The translations under genes were made by a program, and so were the position numbers. DNA of 64,000 nucleotides from a virus: the IMG/VR virus record IMGVR_UViG_3300022756_000004, positions 1-64,000 of that record; one strand, written 5' to 3'. Below, in pieces: positions 37,996 to 46,244 of the stretch (its first letter is position 1; each line of letters starts with the position of its first letter). The notes under the pieces are model-generated. The model was given only the letters and a program-made list of their open reading frames with translations, was not told the origin of the DNA and did not search any database.

Positions 37996-39016
37996 CGACC
38001 GCACGGCTCGGAAGATCAAGCAGATCGAGGATCTGCTCCGCATCGCCTCCGACCCGCGTTCCAATACCCATGAACGAGAACTGGCGCAGCAGAAAGCTGA
38101 CGCCATCATGTTCCAGAATCGCATTGACCGTGCGATGCTCAACAAGAGTCAGCCCTCCGCTGCGCGCGAGGTAATCGTGCGAGAGTACGACGCGGCGGCT
38201 GCCGAGGAATTCATCGGCGTAGCTAACCATATGCGAGCCAATCTGTTCATCCATGCCGGTTGCATGGCGAACGACCGCTGGCGAAAGACCACGGTCGTGG
38301 GATACGAGGACGACATCCAGATGGCAGAGATGCTCTGGGCCTCGGTGTTCCTGCACTTCACTCGAACGGTCTTCCCGAAGTGGGAGAACTACAAGACCTT
38401 CGACGCCAATGTGTACGACCTCAAATCGGCCGGTTACTCCTGGCCGTTTGTGCGAGAGGAAGGACTGAAGCGGGAAGCCGGAGATCAGACCGGCAAGCTC
38501 ACCGCGAAGAACGCTGGCAGCAAGCTCCGCACGGCATTCAAGCGCGAAGCCGCGCGACGCGGGGAGAAGGTCAGCAGCCAGCCGATCAACTTCAAGAAGT
38601 GGCGAACTTCGTTCGCCGATGCCTACGCTTCCCGGCTCGGACAGCGCTTGTACGCAATGCGGGCGAAGAACGAGGCCGAGGCAGGCGAAGCCGGAGTGCT
38701 GGCGCTGGTGTCCGACCAGGACAAGATCAAGCAGCAGTTCTACGCGCTGTTCCCGGAGCTGAATCCGGAAGTTCGCAAGTGTCGTCAGCAGGAGGCCTCC
38801 GATGCGGAGGAAGCTCGCTGGAATGCCCTGACTCCGGAAGAACAGGCCAGGGAAATGCGGGAACGGGAGAAGGAAGACGCGAAGTGGGCTCGGCAGTACG
38901 CCAAGCGACCCGCTTACTACGACGAAGGCGGATGGTCCGCTGGAACCCGAGCCGCCGACAAGGCGGACCTCGGACAGGAACGTATCGGAGCTAGCTCCGG
39001 AAGGGAATTGGAATGA
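37985..39016 (+). CDS. DUF2786-domain protein
   Basis: 343 aa from GTG 37985, overlapping the previous stop by 11 nt; upstream sequence in the frame is the shadow of the preceding gene. Residues 7-45 (ARKIKQIEDLLRIASDPRSN, then THERELAQQKADAIM) match DUF2786, a small helical domain frequent in phage and mycelial-actinobacterial proteins of unknown function. The rest is helical and basic, with a charged Arg/Glu-rich coiled coil (RWNALTPEEQAREMREREKE). Possibly DNA-associated. Confidence 0.65.
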   Translation: MVANDRTARKIKQIEDLLRIASDPRSNTHERELAQQKADAIMFQNRIDRAMLNKSQPSAAREVIVREYDAAAAEEFIGVANHMRANLFIHAGCMANDRWRKTTVVGYEDDIQMAEMLWASVFLHFTRTVFPKWENYKTFDANVYDLKSAGYSWPFVREEGLKREAGDQTGKLTAKNAGSKLRTAFKREAARRGEKVSSQPINFKKWRTSFADAYASRLGQRLYAMRAKNEAEAGEAGVLALVSDQDKIKQQFYALFPELNPEVRKCRQQEASDAEEARWNALTPEEQAREMREREKEDAKWARQYAKRPAYYDEGGWSAGTRAADKADLGQERIGASSGRELE

Positions 39017-39213
39017 GCAATCGGGAGGACAAAGTCACCCTGACCGCCATCCTGGGATTCATGATGATCTTCGCCTTCGTTGGGGGAACGGTTCTCGGGT
39101 CCGGACTGTGGCTGCTCGGCGCTCCGATCGTCATGTCCTATGTTGCGACCACTCTGATCGGCGCAGGTGTCGGCCTGTTCTTGGGTGTCCTGGCGGAGGT
39201 GAATAACCGATGA
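39013..39213 (+). CDS. small membrane protein, two TM
   Basis: 66 aa, ATGA overlap. Two hydrophobic segments (LTAILGFMMIFAFVGGTVLG at about 9-28, VMSYVATTLIGAGVGLFLGV at about 39-58) joined by a short loop. Function unknown; could be a holin-like or membrane-modifying early protein. Confidence 0.6.
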   Translation: MSNREDKVTLTAILGFMMIFAFVGGTVLGSGLWLLGAPIVMSYVATTLIGAGVGLFLGVLAEVNNR

Positions 39214-39623
39214 CCGAGCCTGAGCGGGAGAACATCTTCTACGTTTCCGCCAGGAGCCAGAAGGGTTTCACTATGGATCCTGCTCAGGCCATGATCGATC
39301 TCACGGGTGCCCCGGTCATCGCGCCGGGGCATGTGAAGAACATCCTGGAGAAGCAGGACCGGCGTTACATGCGCTCGCTGGACGTACAGCGGCAGGCAGT
39401 GAAGCGCATCTGGGACTCCCTCATGGACACCATGGAGTCGTCCCTCACGGCTCAGGACTTAGGAGACCTGGAACGCCAGAAGTGCCTGGACAACAAGGCG
39501 CTCGGGTTCCTCACCTCTCTCGCCATCCTGGAATACGGACATGATTACAAACAAGATCCCGAAGCCACTCTGGAAAAGGTGGCCGAGATGGCTCGGGTAC
39601 GATACGATCAGGAGTCAGAATAA
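39210..39623 (+). CDS. protein of unknown function
   Basis: 137 aa, ATGA overlap. Mixed alpha/beta N-terminus, helical charged C-terminus (QRQAVKRIWDSLMDTMESSL). No motif recognised. Tight coupling with both neighbours. Confidence 0.55.
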   Translation: MTEPERENIFYVSARSQKGFTMDPAQAMIDLTGAPVIAPGHVKNILEKQDRRYMRSLDVQRQAVKRIWDSLMDTMESSLTAQDLGDLERQKCLDNKALGFLTSLAILEYGHDYKQDPEATLEKVAEMARVRYDQESE

Positions 39624-39871
39624 TGAAGAGCACGCAGGAGACCATCGCCGGAGCCATTGAAGAGGCCAAGGAGGGGATTCGGCAGTTGGTCTCCATCATC
39701 AAGGAGGAAGTCGGCTCGGTCGGCCTCACCGACGAAGAGCAGTTCATGACCTTCATCATGGCCGCGACCATCAGCAAGGTCTGCGAAGGAGAGAAGATCG
39801 CTCTCGCAAGCAACTTCGCGGCAGCTCTCATGATCCGTGATCTGGAGGCGAAACTCCAGGAGCAGAAGTGA
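39623..39871 (+). CDS. small helical protein
   Basis: 82 aa, TAATG start. Acidic helices (GAIEEAKEGIRQLVSIIKEE) and an amphipathic C-terminus ending LEAKLQEQK. GTGA overlap with the next gene. Unknown. Confidence 0.55.
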   Translation: MKSTQETIAGAIEEAKEGIRQLVSIIKEEVGSVGLTDEEQFMTFIMAATISKVCEGEKIALASNFAAALMIRDLEAKLQEQK

Positions 39872-40473
39872 GCGCTGTCCAAAAGGCAGCTGACTTCATC
39901 GCCCTCCTGAAGGAGAATGGCTGGAAGGGCAAGCTGGACCTGGATGAGAAGAACGACTGGGCGAAGATATTCGCCCATCGGGATCAGGAACGGCTGGAGA
40001 TCGGCTGGTGTGTCAATCAGCTGATCGGCCCTCCGAAGTACGAGTTTGCCGGGACTATCGCCAACCTGCATAGCGCAGCGGTGGCCCGGCAGCACGTACG
40101 GGCGAGCAAGCCAGACATGTCCATATACCTCAAGCGCAAGCGCCGCAAGGTGCGGGCGGTACAGCGTGCCAACCAAAATAACTCAAGCAGCGCACCGGAA
40201 GAGTTCGACACAACCCAGCACGAACTTCCGTTCGACATTCACGAGTCCACCGACAAGGAAATCTTGCGAGCCATTCGTGGCTCCACCATCATCTGGAAGA
40301 ACACCCTCACGGGGATGCCGGAGAGCGAGTACGTGCCACGAGAGATGAATCGCGATCTGAACAACACGTTCTACGTGGCGGAAAGCTCCGAAGGAAGAGC
40401 GTACGTCAGCTTCATGACGAGCGGCGGCGTATTCCGTGCGGTTGCACTCGAACAGATTCTACAAGTAAGGTAA
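39868..40473 (+). CDS. protein of unknown function with basic centre
   Basis: 201 aa from GTG 39868. N-terminal domain of about 85 residues (WKGKLDLDEKNDWAKIFAHR), basic linker SIYLKRKRRKVRAVQRANQN around 88-108, and a second alpha/beta domain (TFYVAESSEGRAYVSFMTSG). The middle suggests DNA or RNA contact. Not recognised. Confidence 0.55.
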   Translation: MSAVQKAADFIALLKENGWKGKLDLDEKNDWAKIFAHRDQERLEIGWCVNQLIGPPKYEFAGTIANLHSAAVARQHVRASKPDMSIYLKRKRRKVRAVQRANQNNSSSAPEEFDTTQHELPFDIHESTDKEILRAIRGSTIIWKNTLTGMPESEYVPREMNRDLNNTFYVAESSEGRAYVSFMTSGGVFRAVALEQILQVR

Positions 40474-40477
40474 GCAC

Positions 40478-40573
40478 ATGTCACACGCAGATATCGTTTC
40501 CATCTGCTGGGCGGTGGTGGGCGTCGTGTTCATCATCGCCGTAGCGGTAGTCCTCATGTGGGAGATGAAATGA
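40478..40573 (+). CDS. 31-aa single-TM micro-protein
   Basis: ATG 40478 to TGA 40573; almost wholly one membrane span (ICWAVVGVVFIIAVAVVLMW). Overlaps the next ATG as ATGA. Weak ribosome-binding site (GTAAGG). Confidence 0.45.
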   Translation: MSHADIVSICWAVVGVVFIIAVAVVLMWEMK

Positions 40574-40635
40574 TCCCCGACTGGATTCTCTGGTGGCTGT
40601 GGGAGCACATGCCACGAGGAGGAAGGCCGGGCTGA
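40570..40635 (+). CDS. 21-aa Trp-rich micro-ORF
   Basis: ATGA start at 40570, stop overlapping the next ATG (TGATG). Sequence MIPDWILWWLWEHMPRGGRP then G. Could be a coupling peptide rather than a functional protein. Confidence 0.3.
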   Translation: MIPDWILWWLWEHMPRGGRPG

Positions 40636-40826
40636 TGCCCAGTAAGAACTCTAATCCTGCACCAACATACTGCTACTCCTCCCTTCAGTTCGAGGGAGAG
40701 ACCCACCGATGCAAGTGCTCATGGCCGGGATGTGAAGGAACATTCCACATGTGCTTCTGCGGAAAACACTGGAAGAATAAGGAGGTGAACAATGGCCAAG
40801 ACAATACGGATCGAAAAGTATCGTAA
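40635..40826 (+). CDS. 63-aa Cys-rich zinc protein
   Basis: TGATG start at 40635. CKCSWPGCEGTFHMCFCGKH gives at least five Cys and two His in 20 residues, enough for one or two zinc ions. It overlaps the helicase gene by 35 nt. Unknown function. Confidence 0.5.
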   Translation: MPSKNSNPAPTYCYSSLQFEGETHRCKCSWPGCEGTFHMCFCGKHWKNKEVNNGQDNTDRKVS

Positions 40827-42723
40827 CGAGATTCGGGTGTACTGCCCCTGGAGTGAAGGCGGACCCCAGGCGTGCAAGTCCGTGCACGGCGCTCGGTGGA
40901 ACCCGAAAGAGAAGTGCTGGACGTACCCGCTGCTCTGGCACGTCTGCCTGGAGATCCGCAAGAAGATCGCCACGCCTCTGAAGATGGAGATCGAGCTCGG
41001 AGAGGAGATGAGTGCATGGGCGTACGCCGAAAAGGCGCGCCAAGCCGAAATCCCAGACGTATTAGGTTTGGAGGCTGTGACACTGGACCGCCTCCCGACT
41101 TTGAATCCGGTACTTTTTGGTGCGGCATCGAATCGGCCGTTCCAGACTGTTGGGATCAAGTTCGGAGCGATGAACCGAGAGGTTCTGCTGGCGGATGATC
41201 CTGGTCTCGGCAAGACGATGCAGACGATCGGCATGTTCCAAGAGGCTAATGTCACGGGGCCGATTTTGGTGGTGGCTCCTAAGGCTGCGGCCCTGATCAC
41301 TTGGCCCAACGAGATCCGTAGGTGGACGGACAACGAAGAGGTCTTCGTCTTCAATGCGGACATCCCGGTTGGCCGACGGAACGATCGTATCCGCACTATC
41401 TTCGAGAAAGCGTGGATGCATCCGGACCGTAGGTTCTGGGTGATCATCAATCCGTACTGGCTGCGGGCGGACGTTAAGCTGGACAACTACGGCAAGTATG
41501 AGCGGGACGACGCCGGGTTCAAGATCACTACGAGCAAGCTTCCTTCTATTTTCGAGAAGCCGTGGGCCGGTATCGTGGTGGACGAATCTCACACAACCCT
41601 CGCAGGCAGCACTGGCAACGCGAAGAAATGGTCGCAACAGCGCCGAGGCCTGGGAGCTGTCCAGCTCAAAGATAAGGGCATTCGGGTCGCCATCTCCGGA
41701 ACTCCGTTCCGAGGCAAGCCTGAGAACCTGTTCGGAACTCTCCAATGGTTGCGACCGGATCTCTACACTTCCTATTGGAAGTGGGTCGGTCGGCACTTCG
41801 TCACCGAGAACGATGGATATTCGCAGGTCATCACAGGCGGCATCCTGGACGAAAAGGCTTTCTACGACGAAGCTGCCAGCGTGATGATCCGTCGCACCAA
41901 GGATCAGGTCGCCCCGGATCTTCCGCCAAAGATGTACGGCGGGGAGCCCCTGGACAAGGACGACCCGGATAGCGTCGTGGGCGTGTGGTTGCCCATGGAC
42001 AAGAAGCAAGAGACCCAATACAAGGCCATGGCGAAGGCTGCTGAGGCCGAAATCGAAGGAGGTAGGCTGGAAGCTATCGGCATCCTGGCGGAGATGACCC
42101 GACTGAAGCAGTTCTCCAACTCTGCGATGTCGGTGGTGACGGACAAGAATGGAGAGCCGAAGTATCATCCCGTGCTCCCGAGTAATAAGGTGGAATGGAT
42201 CGAGGAGTTCCTCTCTGAGCGAGATTTGGTGGGGCAAGGTGCCAAGGGCATGAGCAAACTCATCGTCGCGAGCCAGTTCACTGGATTCATCAACATGCTC
42301 GGTGCGCATCTGAGCAGCATCGGAGTGGAGTTCTACAAGCTCACTGGCGAGACGAACGCCAAGGAACGAGTTCGTATCGTCGAGGAGTTCCAGGAGAATC
42401 CGGATAGCGCCAAAGTGTTCCTCTTGAATACCAAGGCGGGCGGCGTCTCCTTGACCCTGGATCAGGCCGACGACGTAATCATCTGCGATGAGACATTCAT
42501 CCCGGATGATCAGTTGCAGGTAGAGGATCGCGCGCATCGATTGTCCCGTACGGATCACAATGTGACAATCTGGTACCTTCGAAGCCTCGGTACGATCGAG
42601 GAGAGTATCGGAGCAACCACAACGGAGCGGGAGAAAGTATGTCGCGGTCTAATCGACGGGACAAGAGGCGTGGACTTTGGGAAGCAATTTCTGAGTTCCT
42701 CTCGGCAATCATTGAAGGACTGA
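40792..42723 (+). CDS. SNF2-family DNA helicase/translocase
   Basis: 643 aa, AAGGAGGTG before the ATG. Superfamily 2 motifs: I DDPGLGKT (135-142), II DESH (about 263-266), III SGTPFRG, V-VI with VSLTLDQADDVIICDE and QVEDRAHRLSRTDHN. N-terminal ~80 residues (ACKSVHGARWNPKEKCWTYP) form a HARP-like domain that binds DNA forks in SMARCAL1-type proteins. Phage SNF2 helicases of this kind act in replication-fork remodelling or recombination. Complete length. Overlaps the upstream gene by 35 nt. Confidence 0.9.
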   Translation: MAKTIRIEKYRNEIRVYCPWSEGGPQACKSVHGARWNPKEKCWTYPLLWHVCLEIRKKIATPLKMEIELGEEMSAWAYAEKARQAEIPDVLGLEAVTLDRLPTLNPVLFGAASNRPFQTVGIKFGAMNREVLLADDPGLGKTMQTIGMFQEANVTGPILVVAPKAAALITWPNEIRRWTDNEEVFVFNADIPVGRRNDRIRTIFEKAWMHPDRRFWVIINPYWLRADVKLDNYGKYERDDAGFKITTSKLPSIFEKPWAGIVVDESHTTLAGSTGNAKKWSQQRRGLGAVQLKDKGIRVAISGTPFRGKPENLFGTLQWLRPDLYTSYWKWVGRHFVTENDGYSQVITGGILDEKAFYDEAASVMIRRTKDQVAPDLPPKMYGGEPLDKDDPDSVVGVWLPMDKKQETQYKAMAKAAEAEIEGGRLEAIGILAEMTRLKQFSNSAMSVVTDKNGEPKYHPVLPSNKVEWIEEFLSERDLVGQGAKGMSKLIVASQFTGFINMLGAHLSSIGVEFYKLTGETNAKERVRIVEEFQENPDSAKVFLLNTKAGGVSLTLDQADDVIICDETFIPDDQLQVEDRAHRLSRTDHNVTIWYLRSLGTIEESIGATTTEREKVCRGLIDGTRGVDFGKQFLSSSRQSLKD

Positions 42724-42727
42724 TCCC

Positions 42728-43027
42728 ATGGTAGATTTTCTATGGGCTGTTCTGGATGGAATGGTTGGAGGTTCTGTTGGAGCCGGAGGGATGTTCTTCA
42801 GCGTTAATCGCTGGATCCGTCCGATCTGGGAGAAGAAGGCCATCCGAAACTGGTATCCGCCAGCAGTGATGGCAGAGGCAATGTTCCCTCGAGACGAAGA
42901 GCTGGAGCGCCTGGCGCTGCGGCGTGAGCTGCACGATAGCGGCCGATTGTACCCGGCCAGGACCGACGCAGGCCGACCGGCACGGCTGCATAAGGCCAAG
43001 CCGCGAGGCAAGCGGTCAACGCTTTAG
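42728..43027 (+). CDS. small protein with hydrophobic N-terminus
   Basis: 99 aa, ATG 42728 four bases after the helicase stop. N-terminal hydrophobic, Gly-rich segment (LWAVLDGMVGGSVGAGGMFF) then charged helices (RDEELERLALRRELHDSGRL) and basic tail. Possible membrane association. Unknown. Confidence 0.5.
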   Translation: MVDFLWAVLDGMVGGSVGAGGMFFSVNRWIRPIWEKKAIRNWYPPAVMAEAMFPRDEELERLALRRELHDSGRLYPARTDAGRPARLHKAKPRGKRSTL

Positions 43028-43091
43028 GGAGATTGTCCAAATAAAAGGCAAACAAAGTTTGCAAAAGTTGCCCGACATGGGCTGTCAATGG

Positions 43092-43104
43092 TGTAGGCTG
43101 TACT
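43092..43104 (+). promoter_or_regulatory. candidate promoter region
   Basis: TGTAGGCTGTACT, preceded by a perfect small hairpin GCAAAC-AAA-GTTTGC (43048-43062 region). It resembles GGTAGGCTGATAC before the gene at 47811. It lies 59 nt before ATG 43163. Confidence 0.35.
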
Positions 43105-43162
43105 AAGGCAGCAAGCGCCGAGCGTGAACGAATGGCCGAGAGGCCCCTACTAAAGGAACGAA

Positions 43163-43618
43163 ATGGCACCGTCAACCAAGGATCAGCTCCAGGCTCTCAC
43201 GGCCGAAGACATCAAGCCCACCGAGGCGCACGTCTCCCTCGCGAACTTCCTGACCGAGTTCGGTCCGGTCGAGGTCACCGCCGATCAGGCGTGGGCATTC
43301 ATCATGGGGCATCGCATCTGGCAGTCCTCGGAAGAGCGCAAGGTGGAGAAGGACAACCTCAAGGGCTCGAAGGCGGAAGAGGCCGAGATCAAGAAGGCCG
43401 AGCGCGAGTTGGCCCGCGCCGAGAAGAAGGCTGCGGCCGAGAAGACCGCCGAAGAGCGCGAAGCCAAGAAGGCTGCGAAGGCTGCGAAGGACGCGGACAG
43501 CGACGACGACCTGGCCGAGACCTCGGACGAGGAGGGTCTCGAGGACGGCGAAGACGTCGTGGAAGAGGCCAAGCCGAAGCGGCGTCGGCGCAACGTTCCC
43601 GCTGCCGGGGAGTTCTAA
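43163..43618 (+). CDS. Lys/Glu/Ala-rich coiled-coil protein
   Basis: 151 aa, AAAGGAACGAA before the ATG. A small N-terminal domain of about 55 residues (LTEFGPVEVTADQAWAFIMG), a charged Ala/Lys/Glu coiled coil (about 58-110), an acidic patch and a basic tail KPKRRRRN. GC-rich preferred codons imply strong expression. Perhaps a DNA-associated architectural protein. Confidence 0.6.
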   Translation: MAPSTKDQLQALTAEDIKPTEAHVSLANFLTEFGPVEVTADQAWAFIMGHRIWQSSEERKVEKDNLKGSKAEEAEIKKAERELARAEKKAAAEKTAEEREAKKAAKAAKDADSDDDLAETSDEEGLEDGEDVVEEAKPKRRRRNVPAAGEF

Positions 43619-43731
43619 GACCACCCCCTCCCTAACCCCTCGCGGGGACAGTAGCAGCCAGGCTTGTAAACCGGGTGAGGCGCTGAAAGGGTGGCCGGGT
43701 CCAGGATTCAAGGGGTTGACTCCTGGGCTGC

Positions 43732-43816
43732 GGTGGAGATTGGATCAATCTGCGGCCCGGTGCGAGTCCGGTTTGAAAAGACAGCGCTAAGACAATGATC
43801 CAATCTCCTCCGGAGG
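43732..43816 (+). ncRNA. candidate switch-like 5' leader RNA
   Basis: GGAGATTGGATCA (43735-43747) is the perfect complement of 43796-43808, plus two more pairs outside a single mismatch. The same left arm can instead fold locally: AGATTG-GAT-CAATCT (43737-43751). The two helices exclude each other. Between them lies GCCCGGTGCGAGTCCGG with self-complementary CCGG ends. The long helix ends three bases before GGAGG (43812-43816), the likely ribosome-binding site of the gene at 43829. This is the layout of a riboswitch or translational attenuator; ligand unknown. 43619-43731 holds only a short CCCC/GGGG hairpin. Confidence 0.5.
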
Positions 43817-43828
43817 TACCGGTTAAGA

Positions 43829-44140
43829 ATGGCGAACAGCCCGGAGGCAAACAAGAGAAGACTGGAGCAATTGGTATGGGTGTACGACGACACTCAGCCC
43901 GAAGGCGGATATGATTATGCAGCGGCTGTCCCTCCCGAACGGCACGGGAGTAAGGCGACTTACGTCAACTGGGGCTGTCGTTGCCCACATTGCACTCTGG
44001 CTAATACCAACGAACAAGGAATAAGGCGACATGCAAATAGACTTGCCGCTTTTGCGGCAGAGCGAGCGCACCTGTTTTCGCAGGTGTACGCAAAGATGGT
44101 GGTGGGGATATCGCGAGGGCCTCGTTCTCCGAAAGCCTGA
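43829..44140 (+). CDS. small zinc-binding protein (HGSxxxYxNxxCRCxxC type)
   Basis: 103 aa, GGAGG 12 bases before ATG 43829. HGSKATYVNWGCRCPHCTLA resembles a frequent actinophage and actinobacterial small-protein pattern with C-x-C-x2-C and an upstream His, followed by a helical basic region; probably DNA-binding. Its last 110 nt overlap the start of the nuclease gene in another frame. The N-terminal ~70 residues carry the recognisable part. Confidence 0.6.
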   Translation: MANSPEANKRRLEQLVWVYDDTQPEGGYDYAAAVPPERHGSKATYVNWGCRCPHCTLANTNEQGIRRHANRLAAFAAERAHLFSQVYAKMVVGISRGPRSPKA

Positions 44141-45212
44141 CTCCGGAGCCGCGTGGTTCGGGACTGGCCTCCATGTCTGCTTGGCGGAATGGTACATCCC
44201 AGGCACGAAGCGGGGACGCCCTCTGCTGGAGACCTGGGAGCAGTACACGAAGGACTCGTACGAGAGCATCCGGGTGTATCCGGACTTCGGTGACGACGAA
44301 GCTGCGACTTATGAGGACGCAGTAATTCTCGGTCGCGAGATGCTCGAGATGTACGAAGAGCGATACGGCCTGGACGATCAGTTCGAGGTCATCGCACCCG
44401 AGCAGCGGTTCCGTGTTCTCATCCCCGATCCGGCCAATCCGAAGCGAGCGATCGCCGAGAACGTAGGAACTTTTGACGCGGTGATTCGGGATCATTCCGA
44501 CGGCCGTATCAAGATGGTGGATCACAAGAGCTGCCGATACTTCGCGTTCAAGCATCTGACGCTTGACGATCAGGGCGGTAGTTACTGCGCACTTAGTACG
44601 CACGCGCTTCGTCAACAGGGGCTGATTGGCCCCAAAGAGGCTGTCTCGGGGATGATCTACAACTTCCTTCGGAAGGCGCGGCGGGATACGCGCCCCGAGA
44701 ACGCTGAGGGGCTGAAGCTCAACAAGCCCGAGAAGAAGCACTACGCGGCAGCCTTGACAGAATATGTTTCGGATACATTTCAGTCAGAGAAAGCTTACAC
44801 GGGATTCATGAAAATGACCCTTCCGGCTCTCAAGGCGGAGGCCGATAAAATCGACCTCGTGGTTGGCGGAGATGTCAGCAAGGTTCAGCCCAGCCCAATC
44901 TTCTATCGTCACTTCGTGGAGCGCACGGCTAAAGAGCGCAATCGGCAGATCGTAAGGATCGGCCAAGAGGTTCAGATCATGAACATGGTGCGCCAGGGTC
45001 TCATTCCGATCACCAAGAATCCAACCGAAGCCTGCGCCAACATGTGTGACTTCTTCGACCTGTGCGAACTGGACGAAACTTCCGGAGACACCGAGGACAT
45101 GAAGTCCATGATGTACTCCGTACGAGACCCGTATGCGGATCACAGGGAAGGAGCAGAAAACAGCAAGACTTCGGTCTCAGCTGATACTCGGAGAAAGGTT
45201 CCCCGTGGCTAG
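44031..45212 (+). CDS. Cas4/RecB-like PD-(D/E)XK nuclease with Fe-S type cysteines
   Basis: 393 aa; AAGGAATAAGG before the ATG. Nuclease core: Asp in GTFDAVI near residue 149 and DHK in MVDHKSCR near 164-166, with QxxxY-like SYCALSTHALRQQ after it. Cys in TCFRRCTQRW near residue 15-20 and ACANMCDFFDLCELDE near the C-terminus fit the four-Cys iron-sulfur arrangement of Cas4/AddB-type nucleases. Likely a recombination exonuclease that acts with the Sak4-like ATPase and SSB downstream. Confidence 0.82.
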   Translation: MQIDLPLLRQSERTCFRRCTQRWWWGYREGLVLRKPDSGAAWFGTGLHVCLAEWYIPGTKRGRPLLETWEQYTKDSYESIRVYPDFGDDEAATYEDAVILGREMLEMYEERYGLDDQFEVIAPEQRFRVLIPDPANPKRAIAENVGTFDAVIRDHSDGRIKMVDHKSCRYFAFKHLTLDDQGGSYCALSTHALRQQGLIGPKEAVSGMIYNFLRKARRDTRPENAEGLKLNKPEKKHYAAALTEYVSDTFQSEKAYTGFMKMTLPALKAEADKIDLVVGGDVSKVQPSPIFYRHFVERTAKERNRQIVRIGQEVQIMNMVRQGLIPITKNPTEACANMCDFFDLCELDETSGDTEDMKSMMYSVRDPYADHREGAENSKTSVSADTRRKVPRG

Positions 45213-45396
45213 GAGCCTCAAGACCCTTGGCATCCAAGAATCGAACGCCCTTCGCCAGAGAGTCCGGCGTCAGCATGGTTTGGGTCGGATCAGAAAGATC
45301 GACGCAGATTTCCTGGTAGATCTACTCGACAAGTTCGAAGCCCGAGTCGTCTCCATGCAAGAGGGAGACGACGATGAAACAAGAAGGGAGTTGTAA
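45205..45396 (+). CDS. 63-aa helical protein
   Basis: Start chosen at GTG 45205 because GGAGAAAGG is six bases upstream; longer upstream frame overlaps the nuclease without a site. MARSLKTLGIQESNALRQRV, basic, then acidic tail ending EGDDDETRREL. May be a small DNA-binding or regulatory subunit between nuclease and Sak4 genes. Stop directly abuts the next ATG. Confidence 0.5.
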   Translation: MARSLKTLGIQESNALRQRVRRQHGLGRIRKIDADFLVDLLDKFEARVVSMQEGDDDETRREL

Positions 45397-46242
45397 ATGG
45401 CGACCCATCCCAGCATCATTTCGCTCGAGGATGAAGAGGATAAGGTAAATCTCCTCGTCTACGGGAAGTCCGGCGTAGGCAAAACGGTATGGGCAGGCAG
45501 CGCGAACAACGTTCTGTTCATCGCCCCCGAGGACGACGGCACCATTTCCGCCAAGCGACGAGGTTCCAAGGCGAAGAAGTGGAAGATCAAGTCCTGGGAC
45601 GACCTCATGGAAGCCCTGGAGTGGCTGGAGGACAACGAGGATCACGGCTACGACGTGATCTGCATTGATTCCATCACGCACATGCAGCAGATTCTGCTCC
45701 GTCACATTCTCGAACTGGTGGTGGAGGAGAAGCCGGACCGCGATCTGGACATCCCCGCGATCCAGGATCATCAGAAGTGGCAGAACATGTTCAAGCGGTT
45801 CGTTCTGCGCTTCAACGCCTTGCCTGTGAACGTTGTGTGGACCGCTCTGGTCCGCAACGAGACGGACGAAGAGGGAAGCGATTTCCTCACGCCCGACATT
45901 CAGGGCAAGGGCTACCAGATGTCCCAGACCATCTGCTCGTACATGACTAGCTATGGCTGCTTGCAAGCCAAGCGGGTCAAGAACAAGGAAGCGAAGGAAG
46001 GAGAACCGGAGTACCGCATTGTTCGTGGAATCACCTGGGAGGATACCGGGGTGGTGCAGGGCAAGGATCGCACGGGCGTTCTGGCTCCCAAGACCACGGA
46101 CAGGTCTCTTCAGCAAGTCCTGGATATGATCTTCCCTCCCGATGGCGGAAAGACCACCGCGCGGGCACCTCGAAACGGTGCCGTGAAAACCAAGTCCACT
46201 CGCGTGTCCACTTCGACCGCAGTCGAGAAAGTTGAGGCATAA
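45397..46242 (+). CDS. Sak4-like RecA-fold ATPase (single-strand annealing recombinase)
   Basis: 281 aa. Walker A YGKSGVGKT (22-30), Walker B DVICIDS (D91) and a RecA-like core with no helicase motifs; typical of AAA_24 / Sak4 proteins, which with a phage SSB promote strand annealing. C-terminal ~35 residues are Thr/Ser/Lys-rich (NGAVKTKSTRVSTSTAV). The next gene is an SSB-like protein, a pairing known for Sak4. Good confidence in the ATPase family, moderate in Sak4 subclass. Confidence 0.8.
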   Translation: MATHPSIISLEDEEDKVNLLVYGKSGVGKTVWAGSANNVLFIAPEDDGTISAKRRGSKAKKWKIKSWDDLMEALEWLEDNEDHGYDVICIDSITHMQQILLRHILELVVEEKPDRDLDIPAIQDHQKWQNMFKRFVLRFNALPVNVVWTALVRNETDEEGSDFLTPDIQGKGYQMSQTICSYMTSYGCLQAKRVKNKEAKEGEPEYRIVRGITWEDTGVVQGKDRTGVLAPKTTDRSLQQVLDMIFPPDGGKTTARAPRNGAVKTKSTRVSTSTAVEKVEA

Positions 46243-46244
46243 GA

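Noticed and set aside
41062-42558. 498-aa open frame on the minus strand over the SNF2 helicase
   Set aside because: Antisense shadow of a well-supported helicase with all motifs; low-complexity translation without family features.
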